DNA of 9,648 bases from positions 1 through 9,648 of the forward strand of contig JBHORE010000082.1 of assembly GCA_042408415.1 (NCBI GenBank), in the 5' to 3' direction. The stretch's first letter is position 1, and each line of letters opens with the position of its first letter. The translations under genes were made by a program, and so were the position numbers. This stretch comes from Thermobaculum sp042408415. Its GTDB lineage: Bacteria; Chloroflexota; Chloroflexia; Thermobaculales; Thermobaculaceae. Positions 1-5,957 of the stretch are shown here, piece after piece. The notes beneath the pieces were generated by a model. That model searched no databases, had not been told where the DNA came from, and was given only the letters and a program-made list of their open reading frames with translations.

Positions 1-107
1 AGCTCGAAGGTGATGTTTATGCGGTTGTCTTTATGCTCTTTGGCCTGTGCTGGCACTGCCATGACTAGCACCAGTAGCAATGCTGTCCAGATTCTAAGCG
101 CCTTCAT
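1..107 (-). CDS. Secreted protein, N-terminal fragment (cut by window edge)
   Basis: An ATG at 107 opens a frame of 35 codons that runs off the left edge of the window. The first 22 residues form a textbook Sec signal peptide: positive start (MKALR), a hydrophobic core (about residues 7-18) and an A-Q-A cleavage motif at residues 20-22, followed by a charged segment (KEHKDNR). A strong AGGAGGT ribosome binding site lies 7 bases upstream and overlaps the stop codon of the preceding gene at 119-121, so the two are probably translationally coupled. It is the third gene of the metalloprotease operon. The mature part is too short to assign a family. Export from the cytoplasm is the only function that can be stated. 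Confidence 0.75.
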   Translation of the reverse strand, partial: MKALRIWTALLLVLVMAVPAQAKEHKDNRINITFE

Positions 108-118
108 GACTATACCTC

Positions 119-745
119 CTACTTGAAAGGATTGGGTGTGCTGGGATCAGGATCCAACCCCACAGCTAGAGTCAACAATCTCTCCAGACGCGCTGGCAAG
201 GTAAGATCCTCCGGTGTCAGGTATAGAGCTGTAGTGACCTCCCCACAGGCATCGCCTCCCTGTGGGCACCACGTCTCCTGTGGATATTCTCGATATCCAT
301 TGGCCTTTGCTACCACCTCCTTTTCAACCAGGAACACGAACACCCTATATTGACTAGGCTCTGTCACCACATCGGACTGACCTGGTATCATGCCGGTCTC
401 CAGGTCGAAGTTGGGATCAAGCATTCTGGCCGGCCCCGGACAGCTGATATCGATTCTGAGTTCGGCTACTGCCAATCCAGCGCTAACGAAGTGTGGATGG
501 GCCTTCAACTGCATCATGGCATCCTGGATGTCGCGCCTAAGGTCATCATCGCTTATAGCCGCGGTCTTTGAATCTACACATATCGCTAGACCCGACCGAT
601 TAGAGCTCAAGAGCAACGAATCCACGCTCGTGGGAGAAGCCCCCTGACTTATCCTATGGACTGCAAGACCCCAAGAAGCTGCGGCCAGCATGCCTAGTAC
701 CAGGGCTATCAGCGATCTCATCTTGAGGCTACTTATGGAGCGCAT
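119..745 (-). CDS. Exported protein, possible zinc-site-less relative of the adjacent metalloprotease
   Basis: This 208-residue protein starts at ATG 745, with a GTG one codon upstream as an alternative; the ribosome binding site AAGGAG serves either. An N-terminal hydrophobic stretch (about residues 11-28) is a signal peptide or membrane anchor. Four cysteines (about 56, 102, 160, 167) suggest an oxidising extracytoplasmic location. No known family was recognised. Two parts resemble the neighbouring protease: a Cys followed about 14 residues later by an RR-x-I motif near the N-terminus, and a 27-residue C-terminal segment (175-201) that aligns without gaps to the protease zinc helix region, sharing Y, P, T and terminal D-P but with Leu/Leu/Ala in place of the His/Glu/His zinc residues. 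It may be a degenerate, catalytically inactive paralogue, but the similarity was judged by eye. It sits 12 nt after the protease gene in the same operon. Confidence 0.72.
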   Translation of the reverse strand: MRSISSLKMRSLIALVLGMLAAASWGLAVHRISQGASPTSVDSLLLSSNRSGLAICVDSKTAAISDDDLRRDIQDAMMQLKAHPHFVSAGLAVAELRIDISCPGPARMLDPNFDLETGMIPGQSDVVTEPSQYRVFVFLVEKEVVAKANGYREYPQETWCPQGGDACGEVTTALYLTPEDLTLPARLERLLTLAVGLDPDPSTPNPFK

Positions 746-757
746 CACCTATCTCCT

Positions 758-1573
758 TTACGGCGTGCTGTCGTTGATCGATATCCAGTTGACCTTCCTG
801 CGGTCGGCCTCCTGGGGCTGGCGAAACCATGAATTGTCGCGGCAATACGGATTTGGGAAGTGCATGATGCTATCGTTTGAACAGGGAGCGTAACTGTCAT
901 CAGGCTGTCTGAGCGGGTCGGCGAGGCCAAGGGCGTGACCGGTCTCGTGGTTAACGAATGCTCTGCGGACGGTTACGCCGTCTGGGCTGCCGTAGTATGG
1001 AGCATCATTGGCATCGTCCAGGAGCTCGCTCCACATCCAGATATCGAAGTAGCGGTAGTCGGTGTGGGCGGTGCCGGGCGTCTGGTTGTTGTAGACCCAG
1101 ACCGGATCTCTCCACAAAGCACATGCGTAGACTGATCCAACAGAACGACATGCGTCCCTAACATCATCCAGGCTGCGGCTGCGATATCTAAAGGGGGTAT
1201 TTTCGTAAGCAATAGGATCGTTGGTAGCTAACCAACTGCAGCTCTGCGGCCACATGTAAAACGAGATCAAATCGTTGCCTTGGGGAAACCATGTATCGTC
1301 CTTAGGGAGATGCCAATCTAGGTCGGGATTGTCGTACTTGAGAGTGTTGATTATCCTTCTGCGCACGGCGGTGTCATCTAGTTCGGTCGTATCTCCGGCA
1401 CAAGCGTATTCCAGGACACCAACTGGTCTGTGAATGGACTCCACGTGTTTCCAGGGATCAAAAGCATGGTTGGCTTGGGCTGGGCGGTCTAGTGCTATCC
1501 AAAGTCCTGCGCACGCTAGCAATATAAGCCCTAAGTATACCCCCCCCCATAATCCAGGCAAGTGCTCGCTCAT
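758..1573 (-). CDS. Membrane-anchored or secreted metzincin-like zinc metalloprotease
   Basis: The 271-residue product begins with a hydrophobic segment (about residues 8-28), a signal peptide or anchor, so the rest should lie outside the cytoplasm. Residues 209-219 read HETGHALGLAD, matching HExxHxxGxxD: His209 and His213 as zinc ligands, Glu210 as general base, and Asp219 in the third-ligand position. A Ser-Ile-Met-His segment at 235-238 fits the Met-turn of metzincins. The HExxHxxGxxD variant is known from snapalysin (M7) peptidases; the rest of the sequence was not assigned to a named peptidase family. Seven cysteines, several paired in spacing, would suit disulfides. ATG 1573 is preceded by a G-rich weak ribosome binding site (GGGGGGAG), and a good sigma-70-type promoter lies at 1609-1637. 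Base composition is more AT-rich than the genes to the right. A nine-base G run sits in codons 9-12. Confidence 0.8.
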   Translation of the reverse strand: MSEHLPGLWGGVYLGLILLACAGLWIALDRPAQANHAFDPWKHVESIHRPVGVLEYACAGDTTELDDTAVRRRIINTLKYDNPDLDWHLPKDDTWFPQGNDLISFYMWPQSCSWLATNDPIAYENTPFRYRSRSLDDVRDACRSVGSVYACALWRDPVWVYNNQTPGTAHTDYRYFDIWMWSELLDDANDAPYYGSPDGVTVRRAFVNHETGHALGLADPLRQPDDSYAPCSNDSIMHFPNPYCRDNSWFRQPQEADRRKVNWISINDSTP

Positions 1574-1738
1574 ACTCCCCCCTTAGGAAGCGATTGATAT
1601 ATGAGCTTATTATACACATCGCGTCCTACGATTACAATAGCTATGTGTGCATTGAATATGGCTAGCATTGTGTTCGGGATAGCGAGCGTTGGGAATGAGC
1701 GGTAGGAGTTTGCAGGTTGCCGCTATGGGAAGGGGTCC
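1574..1738. other. Intergenic region between aldolase and metalloprotease genes
   Basis: This 165-bp stretch contains the promoter at 1609-1637. I see no open frame with a ribosome binding site, no RNA gene, and no convincing intrinsic terminator after the aldolase stop. Only short complementary stretches (AAGG/CCTT, AGCGG/CCGCT) occur there, without a following T-run. Read-through from the aldolase gene into the protease operon therefore remains possible. Confidence 0.5.
1609..1637 (-). promoter_or_regulatory. Sigma-70-type promoter of the metalloprotease operon
   Basis: Read on the minus strand, TTGTAA (1632-1637) and a perfect TATAAT (1609-1614) are separated by exactly 17 bases. Transcription would begin near 1602, leaving a leader of about 29 nt before ATG 1573. 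The same TTGTAA -35 hexamer occurs in the candidate promoter of the plus-strand gene at 9493-9511. Confidence 0.7.
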
Positions 1739-2356
1739 TTAGTCCCTGCAGGCGGATACCACTTGGGACGCCGCCCTGGTTATACCCTCCCAATCGCCCT
1801 CGGAGACCTTCCTAGGGTTCACTAGGTTGCTACCGAGCGCGACGGTGTAAGCGCCGGCCTCCAGGTACTGCCGGCAGTTGTGGGCGTCTACGCCGCCCGT
1901 GGGTACCAATCGCAGCATCGGCAGTGGGGCGAGCACATCCTTGATATAGGCGGGGCCGAAGGTGCGTGCCGGGAAGACCTTGATGAAGTCCGCTCCCGCC
2001 TGCCAGGCTGAGAGGATCTCGGTAGGAGTGAGCGCGCCGCACATCACCGGCACGCCGTACCTGCGGCCACAGTCGATTACCTCCGGTGCAAGCACGGGCG
2101 TGACGAGGAACTGCGCGCCTGCAAGGATGGCGCTGCGGGCGCTCTCGGCGTCGAGCACGGTGCCGGCACCCACGATCATGTGGTCGCCTAGGTGCTCCCG
2201 CACATTCTCCACGGCATCGAGCGCCTTGCGGTTGGTGAGGGTGAACTCGACGATCCCAACGCCTCCCGCGAGCAGCGCCCTGCTCAGCTCGACGCTCGCG
2301 GAGAGATCGTCCAGCCTGACGATCGCTATGGGCTCCCTGGGAGGTATGAGCGTCAC
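1739..2356 (-). CDS. eda: 2-keto-3-deoxy-6-phosphogluconate (KDPG) type aldolase
   Basis: This 205-residue protein has the length and motifs of class I KDPG/KHG aldolases, which cleave 2-keto-3-deoxy-6-phosphogluconate to pyruvate and glyceraldehyde-3-phosphate in the cytoplasm (Entner-Doudoroff and related sugar-acid routes). Visible are VEFTL with catalytic Glu37, the GAGTV strand (63-67), Schiff-base Lys126 in DFIKVFPA, and PTGGV (152-156) in the phosphate-binding region. The Arg that follows the catalytic Glu by four residues in the E. coli enzyme is Thr here, so the exact substrate (KDPG, KDPGal or another 2-keto-3-deoxy acid) is not certain. The start is GTG 2356 with a GGAGGAGG ribosome binding site; it overlaps the upstream phosphodiesterase stop by 4 nt (GTGA), implying coupled translation. 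The stop is TAA. Confidence 0.88.
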   Translation of the reverse strand: MTLIPPREPIAIVRLDDLSASVELSRALLAGGVGIVEFTLTNRKALDAVENVREHLGDHMIVGAGTVLDAESARSAILAGAQFLVTPVLAPEVIDCGRRYGVPVMCGALTPTEILSAWQAGADFIKVFPARTFGPAYIKDVLAPLPMLRLVPTGGVDAHNCRQYLEAGAYTVALGSNLVNPRKVSEGDWEGITRAASQVVSACRD

Positions 2357-3186
2357 GAGGCCTCCTCCTCGGCCTGAGGTAGGCGCTCCCTGATGCGCCT
2401 GCAGAGCAGGACTGGGTTATCGCTGATGATGCCATCCACCTCGCGGCTCACCATGCGGGACATCTCGCGCTCGGAGTTGACGGTGTAGGTGGTAACTGCT
2501 AGCCCCAGCGAGTGGGCGATAGCTACTATCCTCCGGCTTACGGTGACATGGTGCATGCAGATTCCCCCAGCGTACTCCGTGACCTCCTCGAACCTGCGCC
2601 TCCAGAGGGGAGCTCGGGGTCCCCACAGTTGGAAGCAGCGCTGCCTGCCCACCAGGGAGGCCATGCGGCGCACGCAGCCGACGTCGAAGGACTGAAAGAT
2701 CGCGTCTTCGGGCGCCACCTTGGCCACCTGCTCCTCTATGCCCGGGTAGAGCTCGGGGTTCTTGAGTTCGATGATCAGCCTGCATCTTTCGCGGGTGATC
2801 TCGATCGCCTCCTCCAGGGTGGGCACCTCGAAGTAGTACCTAGGCCAGGTTGGGCGCACCTCCGGTGAGTAGAACCATGAACCGGCGTCCAACAGCTTGA
2901 TCTGCCTGAGAGTACGGTCGCCCACCATGCCTTCGCCATCTGTGGTCCTCTCCAAATGGGCGTCGTGGATGCATACCAGCTGGCCGTCCTTCGTGCGCTG
3001 CACGTCCAGCTCGATGGCATCCACACCGATCTCGACGGCGGTGATGAAGGCCGCCAACGTGTTCTCCGGGGCCAGCGCCGACGCACCCCTGTGGGCGATG
3101 GCCATCGTGCCGGAGAGGGTCAGCCCTTGCTCCTGTCCTACTACAAAGCCCCTCTCCCACCAGCTGCCGGGATTCCATAGGTACAT
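2353..3186 (-). CDS. Glycerophosphodiester phosphodiesterase family protein
   Basis: The 277-residue product carries the GDPD TIM-barrel signature: His32-Arg33-Gly in IAHRGAS, the PENT segment (Glu41-Asn42), metal ligands Glu59 and Asp61 in IELDVQ, catalytic His74-Asp75 in CIHDAHLERTTDG, and Glu140/Lys142 in IIELKN. Such enzymes hydrolyse glycerophosphodiesters to glycerol-3-phosphate and an alcohol. No signal peptide is evident, so it is probably cytoplasmic. ATG 3186 has a modest GGAGA ribosome binding site. Met28, just before the barrel, is a possible alternative start but lacks one. The extra N-terminal residues (about 1-27) are Trp-rich and not part of the core domain. It is 54 nt downstream of the winged-helix gene and overlaps the aldolase gene. 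A weak CATAAT box near 3207-3212 could be an internal promoter. Confidence 0.9.
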   Translation of the reverse strand: MYLWNPGSWWERGFVVGQEQGLTLSGTMAIAHRGASALAPENTLAAFITAVEIGVDAIELDVQRTKDGQLVCIHDAHLERTTDGEGMVGDRTLRQIKLLDAGSWFYSPEVRPTWPRYYFEVPTLEEAIEITRERCRLIIELKNPELYPGIEEQVAKVAPEDAIFQSFDVGCVRRMASLVGRQRCFQLWGPRAPLWRRRFEEVTEYAGGICMHHVTVSRRIVAIAHSLGLAVTTYTVNSEREMSRMVSREVDGIISDNPVLLCRRIRERLPQAEEEAS

Positions 3187-3240
3187 CGTGATCTCTCCAG
3201 CTCGTACTACCTTTATTATGGATGCTGCGGGGAAAATAAG

Positions 3241-4344
3241 CTAGCCCCTTTTGATAAGCACCTCCGTGTGTCGTGCCTCGGGATAAAGGTCCTGCAGTAG
3301 CCGCCAGGCCTCGGCTTCGAGCTCGAGATGCGTCCCTTCGGGCACAGGGGCAAACAGGGTGACCTCGAGGCGAACGCGCTTGCTGCTGGCTGTGATCTGC
3401 CACGTGCCCGCGACGAAGCCATCCACCAGCACGCTGGGCATAATCCTGCCCACGGTCCGCACTATCGCCTTCCTGTAGCTCTCAGGCAGTATCCTGCTCC
3501 GGTCGACATGCCCTAGCAGGGCGCTGTCCCACTCCGGTAGCAGCCGCAACGGGGCAGGGACGTCGCCAGGCAAGATCTCCGCCTCCTCAAGATCCATCAG
3601 CTTTTTGCCTGATTTGTCCACGTACTCAACCAGTTCGGGCCGAAGCTTCTCCAGCACCCCCCTCATACCTGTCATGCCCGTCCAGTACTCGAGATCCTGC
3701 CGTGAGGCCGGTCCGTACGCCTGCAGGTAGCGCCTCGCTAGGGAGGCCAAGGCCCCGTCATCTTCCTGGGGGGACCTGCCCAACCACTCGGAGGCCAATA
3801 CGTACTTGGGGTTATTGGAATAGCCCCAGAGCTTGTCCTCGGGGATCTGCACCAGTGGTAGGTGAGTGCGGGCTGCGTAGGTAGCAGCTTCGGGTGAGCA
3901 GGAGAGGGGGTGTTGGCCGAAGTGGGCCTTGAGCTCGGCGAAGGTGTGTGGGACAGCCATGAACTCCTCGCCAAGTAGACGGATACTTTCGAGGTCCATC
4001 TCCTTCCAGCTACTGCTGAAGAACCCTCGCAGTGCTTTGCTCATGGCGGGCTGGAGGGCGGCCCGAAACCGTAGGTAGTCCTCCGACAGCAGCGTGTGCA
4101 GGGTGGCCCTCATCGCCGTGGCCCGGACCACCCTGTGGTTCTTCGCCAGGGAGTTGAGACTATCTGGAGTATAGTCCGCGACCCTGCTCCAGAGCGCTAG
4201 GTGGGGAGATTGGGGCACCTGCGATTGGAGGGCCACCAACCTCCGGAGAACTCTATCCACCGAGTCGCTCGAGCGTGCGAGCAGGAGCTGCCTGGCGAGC
4301 AGCGTGCGGTTGAGTTCGCGGGTCGATAGCTTCCTATTGGCCAA
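3241..4344 (-). CDS. Winged-helix DNA-binding domain protein, AlkZ/YcaQ-like (HTH_42 family)
   Basis: This 367-residue protein has the pattern of the HTH_42 winged-helix family, whose characterised members include AlkZ/YcaQ-type DNA glycosylases that unhook crosslinks and excise bulky alkyl adducts. Evidence includes the N-terminal helix (LNRTLLARQLLL), an ALQSQ segment (Gln40-Ser-Gln42) matching the Q-x-Q catalytic motif position, the AMRATLHTLLSEDYLRFR block after about residue 72, and the C-terminal LLPEWDSALLGH and VLVDGFVAGTW motifs. Glycosylase activity is inferred from family membership and many members are untested. I chose TTG 4344 because AAGGAG lies 6 nt upstream and the reading starts at the typical family N-terminus. 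It follows the oxidoreductase gene by 52 nt and could be the tail of the same transcript. Confidence 0.85.
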   Translation of the reverse strand: MANRKLSTRELNRTLLARQLLLARSSDSVDRVLRRLVALQSQVPQSPHLALWSRVADYTPDSLNSLAKNHRVVRATAMRATLHTLLSEDYLRFRAALQPAMSKALRGFFSSSWKEMDLESIRLLGEEFMAVPHTFAELKAHFGQHPLSCSPEAATYAARTHLPLVQIPEDKLWGYSNNPKYVLASEWLGRSPQEDDGALASLARRYLQAYGPASRQDLEYWTGMTGMRGVLEKLRPELVEYVDKSGKKLMDLEEAEILPGDVPAPLRLLPEWDSALLGHVDRSRILPESYRKAIVRTVGRIMPSVLVDGFVAGTWQITASSKRVRLEVTLFAPVPEGTHLELEAEAWRLLQDLYPEARHTEVLIKRG

Positions 4345-4396
4345 CGATGGCTCCTTGGTGCTGTGCTTACAGGATGCCAGAACCAGAGGGCAGCTT

Positions 4397-5083
4397 TCAA
4401 CCCTGCTGTTCCTCCTGCTGCACGGCGCTCAGCACCCGCTCCACGAACTGCTTCTCAGGCAGGGCTCCCTCGAACTCCACCTGGTCGTTGATCACTATCT
4501 TGGGTACACCGCGAATGTTGTACTTGTTGATGAGCTCTGGGTATTCGCTCACCTCCACGGCATCGGCGGTGATGCGCTCGCTCGCCATCGCCAACCTGTG
4601 GGCCAAACTGGCCGCTCTTGGACAGTAGGGTCAAGTGGGGGTGGTGAACACCTGTATGTGCAGGTCTTCCTGCAGCTCCCCCAGCTTCCGCAGGGTGTCC
4701 TCGGAGAGCCCTAGCTCGCCGCTGGAGGCGTCCACGATATCCTGCAGGAGGACCGAGAACTCATAGCCGGATGGCGCACCAAAGAACCGCACCCTCCCCT
4801 TTACTTTGCCGTCCAGCAGGATCGCCGGGATGCGCTCGATCCCCATGCTCTCGGCCTCCTGCCTGTCGGTCAGGAAGTCCTTGACCTCCAGCGAGATCTT
4901 GTCGCTGAGGCCGGCCACCTCTTCTAGGAGCTCGCGGGTCTCCCGGCAGGTGGCGCACTCGTGTCCCGGCAGCACGAGGGGCGACTCGTGCTGGGTGAAG
5001 AGCTGTATGCTAACTGGCTCCTTGAGCCTCTCCTCGAAGGTCTTGCGCACCTTTTCCTTGTCTCTGTCCGATAGCACTGCCAT
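4397..5083 (-). CDS. Selenocysteine-containing protein disulfide oxidoreductase (UPYC), glutaredoxin-like two-domain
   Basis: Read through an in-frame TGA at 4631-4633, this gene encodes 228 residues, the usual length of two-domain (tandem thioredoxin fold) protein disulfide oxidoreductases. Domain 1 has a CATC redox motif (Cys43/Cys46) and a cis-Pro region ERIPAILL (Pro86). Domain 2 has QVFTTPT, then TGA at residue 151, then P-Y-C (Cys154), and a cis-Pro region RGVPKIVI. The TGA thus replaces the first Cys of the family's CPYC motif, giving U-P-Y-C, and the frame then stays open for 77 codons to a second, terminating TGA at 4397. A stem-loop with a loop G follows the TGA. I infer selenocysteine insertion. 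A nonsense mutation or sequencing error (TGT/TGC to TGA) is the alternative. ATG 5083 has AGGAGGT, overlapping the stop of the upstream gene. Predicted role: cytoplasmic thiol/disulfide or persulfide reduction alongside the sulfur genes. Confidence 0.87.
4596..4633 (-). promoter_or_regulatory. Candidate bacterial SECIS element and UGA(Sec) codon
   Basis: Read on the minus strand from the TGA (4633-4631): a 4-bp lower helix (CTGT 4625-4622 with ACAG 4599-4596), an asymmetric internal loop, and a 5-bp upper helix (GGCCA 4613-4609 with TGGCC 4605-4601) closed by GTT. The loop G at 4608 lies 22 nt after the TGA, inside the range usual for bacterial SECIS hairpins, and a GU pair in the apical loop is what SelB recognises in E. 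coli fdhF. The structure was folded by eye. Confidence 0.68.
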
Positions 5084-5092
5084 AGGTACCTC

Positions 5093-5497
5093 CTAACGAT
5101 GATTGTAGAATTCCAGCTGCCAGCGCCACGCCGAACGGTCATCGGCGTGCCACCAACTGACCAGCTTGCCGATCTCTCCCCCAGGAAGGATCACCAGCCT
5201 GCCAAGGTCCTCTTCGCTGGGCCATACGTCTTCCCTGCGGACGTCCTGGCCCTGGATCGTGAGGCGCGCCATGGGGGAGTCGTCGGTAGCCGGTAGATCC
5301 TGCCCTCGCGCTACGAGCTTACCTGAGTCGGTGAACATCTCGACAGTGAGGACTTCTGGTGGAGAGTGCACTACTATTGCGAGAGTTCCACCGAGGTAGA
5401 GGTCTTGAGCCCTGAATCTGCCGCGGGCGAAGTACAGTCCCCTAGCCCCAGCCGATGGGTACCACAAGTTGACCACGTAGTGCTCATCAGAGTGCAT
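5093..5497 (-). CDS. Conserved-looking protein of unknown function in the sulfur/redox operon
   Basis: I do not recognise this 134-residue protein. It has no signal peptide, no membrane segment and no cysteine at all. The sequence alternates hydrophobic and polar residues in a way that suggests a mostly beta fold (for example YFARGRFRAQDLYLGG and TLAIVVHSP), and it ends in a Trp/aromatic-rich tail (WWHADD then WRWQLEFY). ATG 5497 has a good GGAGGT ribosome binding site 6 nt upstream. It starts 16 nt after the SHOCT-protein stop and ends 9 nt before the oxidoreductase start, whose ribosome binding site overlaps this gene's TAG. This placement makes it a firm member of the same transcript, but lack of cysteines argues against a direct redox role. 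Confidence 0.8.
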   Translation of the reverse strand: MHSDEHYVVNLWYPSAGARGLYFARGRFRAQDLYLGGTLAIVVHSPPEVLTVEMFTDSGKLVARGQDLPATDDSPMARLTIQGQDVRREDVWPSEEDLGRLVILPGGEIGKLVSWWHADDRSAWRWQLEFYNHR

Positions 5498-5513
5498 CGG
5501 TCACCTCCACTCT

Positions 5514-5897
5514 CTACTGTAAACGTACTGTAGTGTCCTGATCGTGCCAGGGCTGTAGGTCCTTGAGCATGCGCTCATATTCCTCGCGGCTGATCTCCCC
5601 GCGAGCGTACCTGAGGCGGAGGATGCGCAGCGCCTCGTCCTCCTGATGCTCGGGCCTGCTGCCCAGCGACCTCCCCAGCCATATCACTAGGAGGAACGCT
5701 CCCAAGATCACCAGTACCAAGATCACCGCGTACAGCAACATCACCCAGGGAGAGAACCTGCCCCCGGGGGCAGTCGCGGGCATGCCGGTCCCCCACATCA
5801 TACCTGCCATAGTGAGCATGGGCAGCAGGAAGAGCAGCACCAACAGGAGCAAACCTATCATGGCGGCTATAAGTACGGCCCTAACGGTCTCGTTCAT
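5514..5897 (-). CDS. Two-helix membrane protein with C-terminal SHOCT domain
   Basis: From ATG 5897 the product has 127 residues. Two hydrophobic stretches (about 6-30 and 50-75) should span the membrane, with a short Met/Gly-rich connecting loop. The C-terminal part (about 86-114), with LRLRYARGEISREEYERMLKDL, is a typical SHOCT module, a short helical hairpin thought to mediate oligomerisation or peptide contacts. I chose ATG 5897 because GGAGG lies 8 nt upstream and the protein begins just ahead of the first helix; the in-frame GTG at 5948 lacks a ribosome binding site and falls inside a hairpin. The 60-nt gap to the DUF302 gene is the largest within the run and holds two inverted repeats. 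DUF302 and SHOCT membrane proteins are often seen next to each other, but no activity can be assigned. Confidence 0.85.
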   Translation of the reverse strand: MNETVRAVLIAAMIGLLLLVLLFLLPMLTMAGMMWGTGMPATAPGGRFSPWVMLLYAVILVLVILGAFLLVIWLGRSLGSRPEHQEDEALRILRLRYARGEISREEYERMLKDLQPWHDQDTTVRLQ

Positions 5898-5917
5898 TCC
5901 GCTTCCTCCGAACGTTC

Positions 5918-5957
5918 CTGGGAGCATCTCCAGCAAAGCTCGGGCCACGACGGCCCG
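5918..5957 (-). repeat. Tandem intercistronic hairpins between DUF302 and SHOCT genes
   Basis: Immediately after the DUF302 stop (5958) there is a perfect 6-bp inverted repeat, CGGGCC with a 5-nt loop and GGCCCG (5941-5957). A second inverted repeat follows at 5918-5933 (CTGGAG/CTCCCAG with one bulged base around ATG). Neither is followed by a T-run, so they are unlikely to be simple intrinsic terminators. They could set differential expression through partial attenuation or RNA processing and stability. Confidence 0.45.

Noticed and set aside
1962..2393. 143-codon open frame on the plus strand across the aldolase gene
   Set aside because: It lies opposite a clear KDPG-type aldolase, has low-complexity Ser/Ala/Pro-rich sequence and no ribosome binding site. 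It is an antisense shadow of GC-rich coding DNA.
3187..3240. Possible terminator between the winged-helix and phosphodiesterase genes
   Set aside because: AAAAGGGG and TTTTCCCC occur here but as mirror repeats, which do not pair on one strand. No stem with a T-run is present.
4397..4606. A separate 69-codon gene starting at TTG 4606
   Set aside because: No ribosome binding site precedes this TTG. The frame is continuous with the upstream gene through the TGA, and the product alone would be a thioredoxin fold lacking its active site. It is better read as the C-terminal part of the selenoprotein.
4631..4633. Reassignment of TGA to Trp or Gly in this organism
   Set aside because: TGA ends the ArsR, TauE and phosphodiesterase genes and this same gene at 4397. 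Trp is encoded by TGG throughout, so a general reassignment is not supported.
5897..5948. GTG 5948 as start of the SHOCT protein
   Set aside because: No ribosome binding site is upstream, and the GTG lies in the loop of a stable hairpin. ATG 5897 has GGAGG at good spacing and begins just before the first membrane helix.
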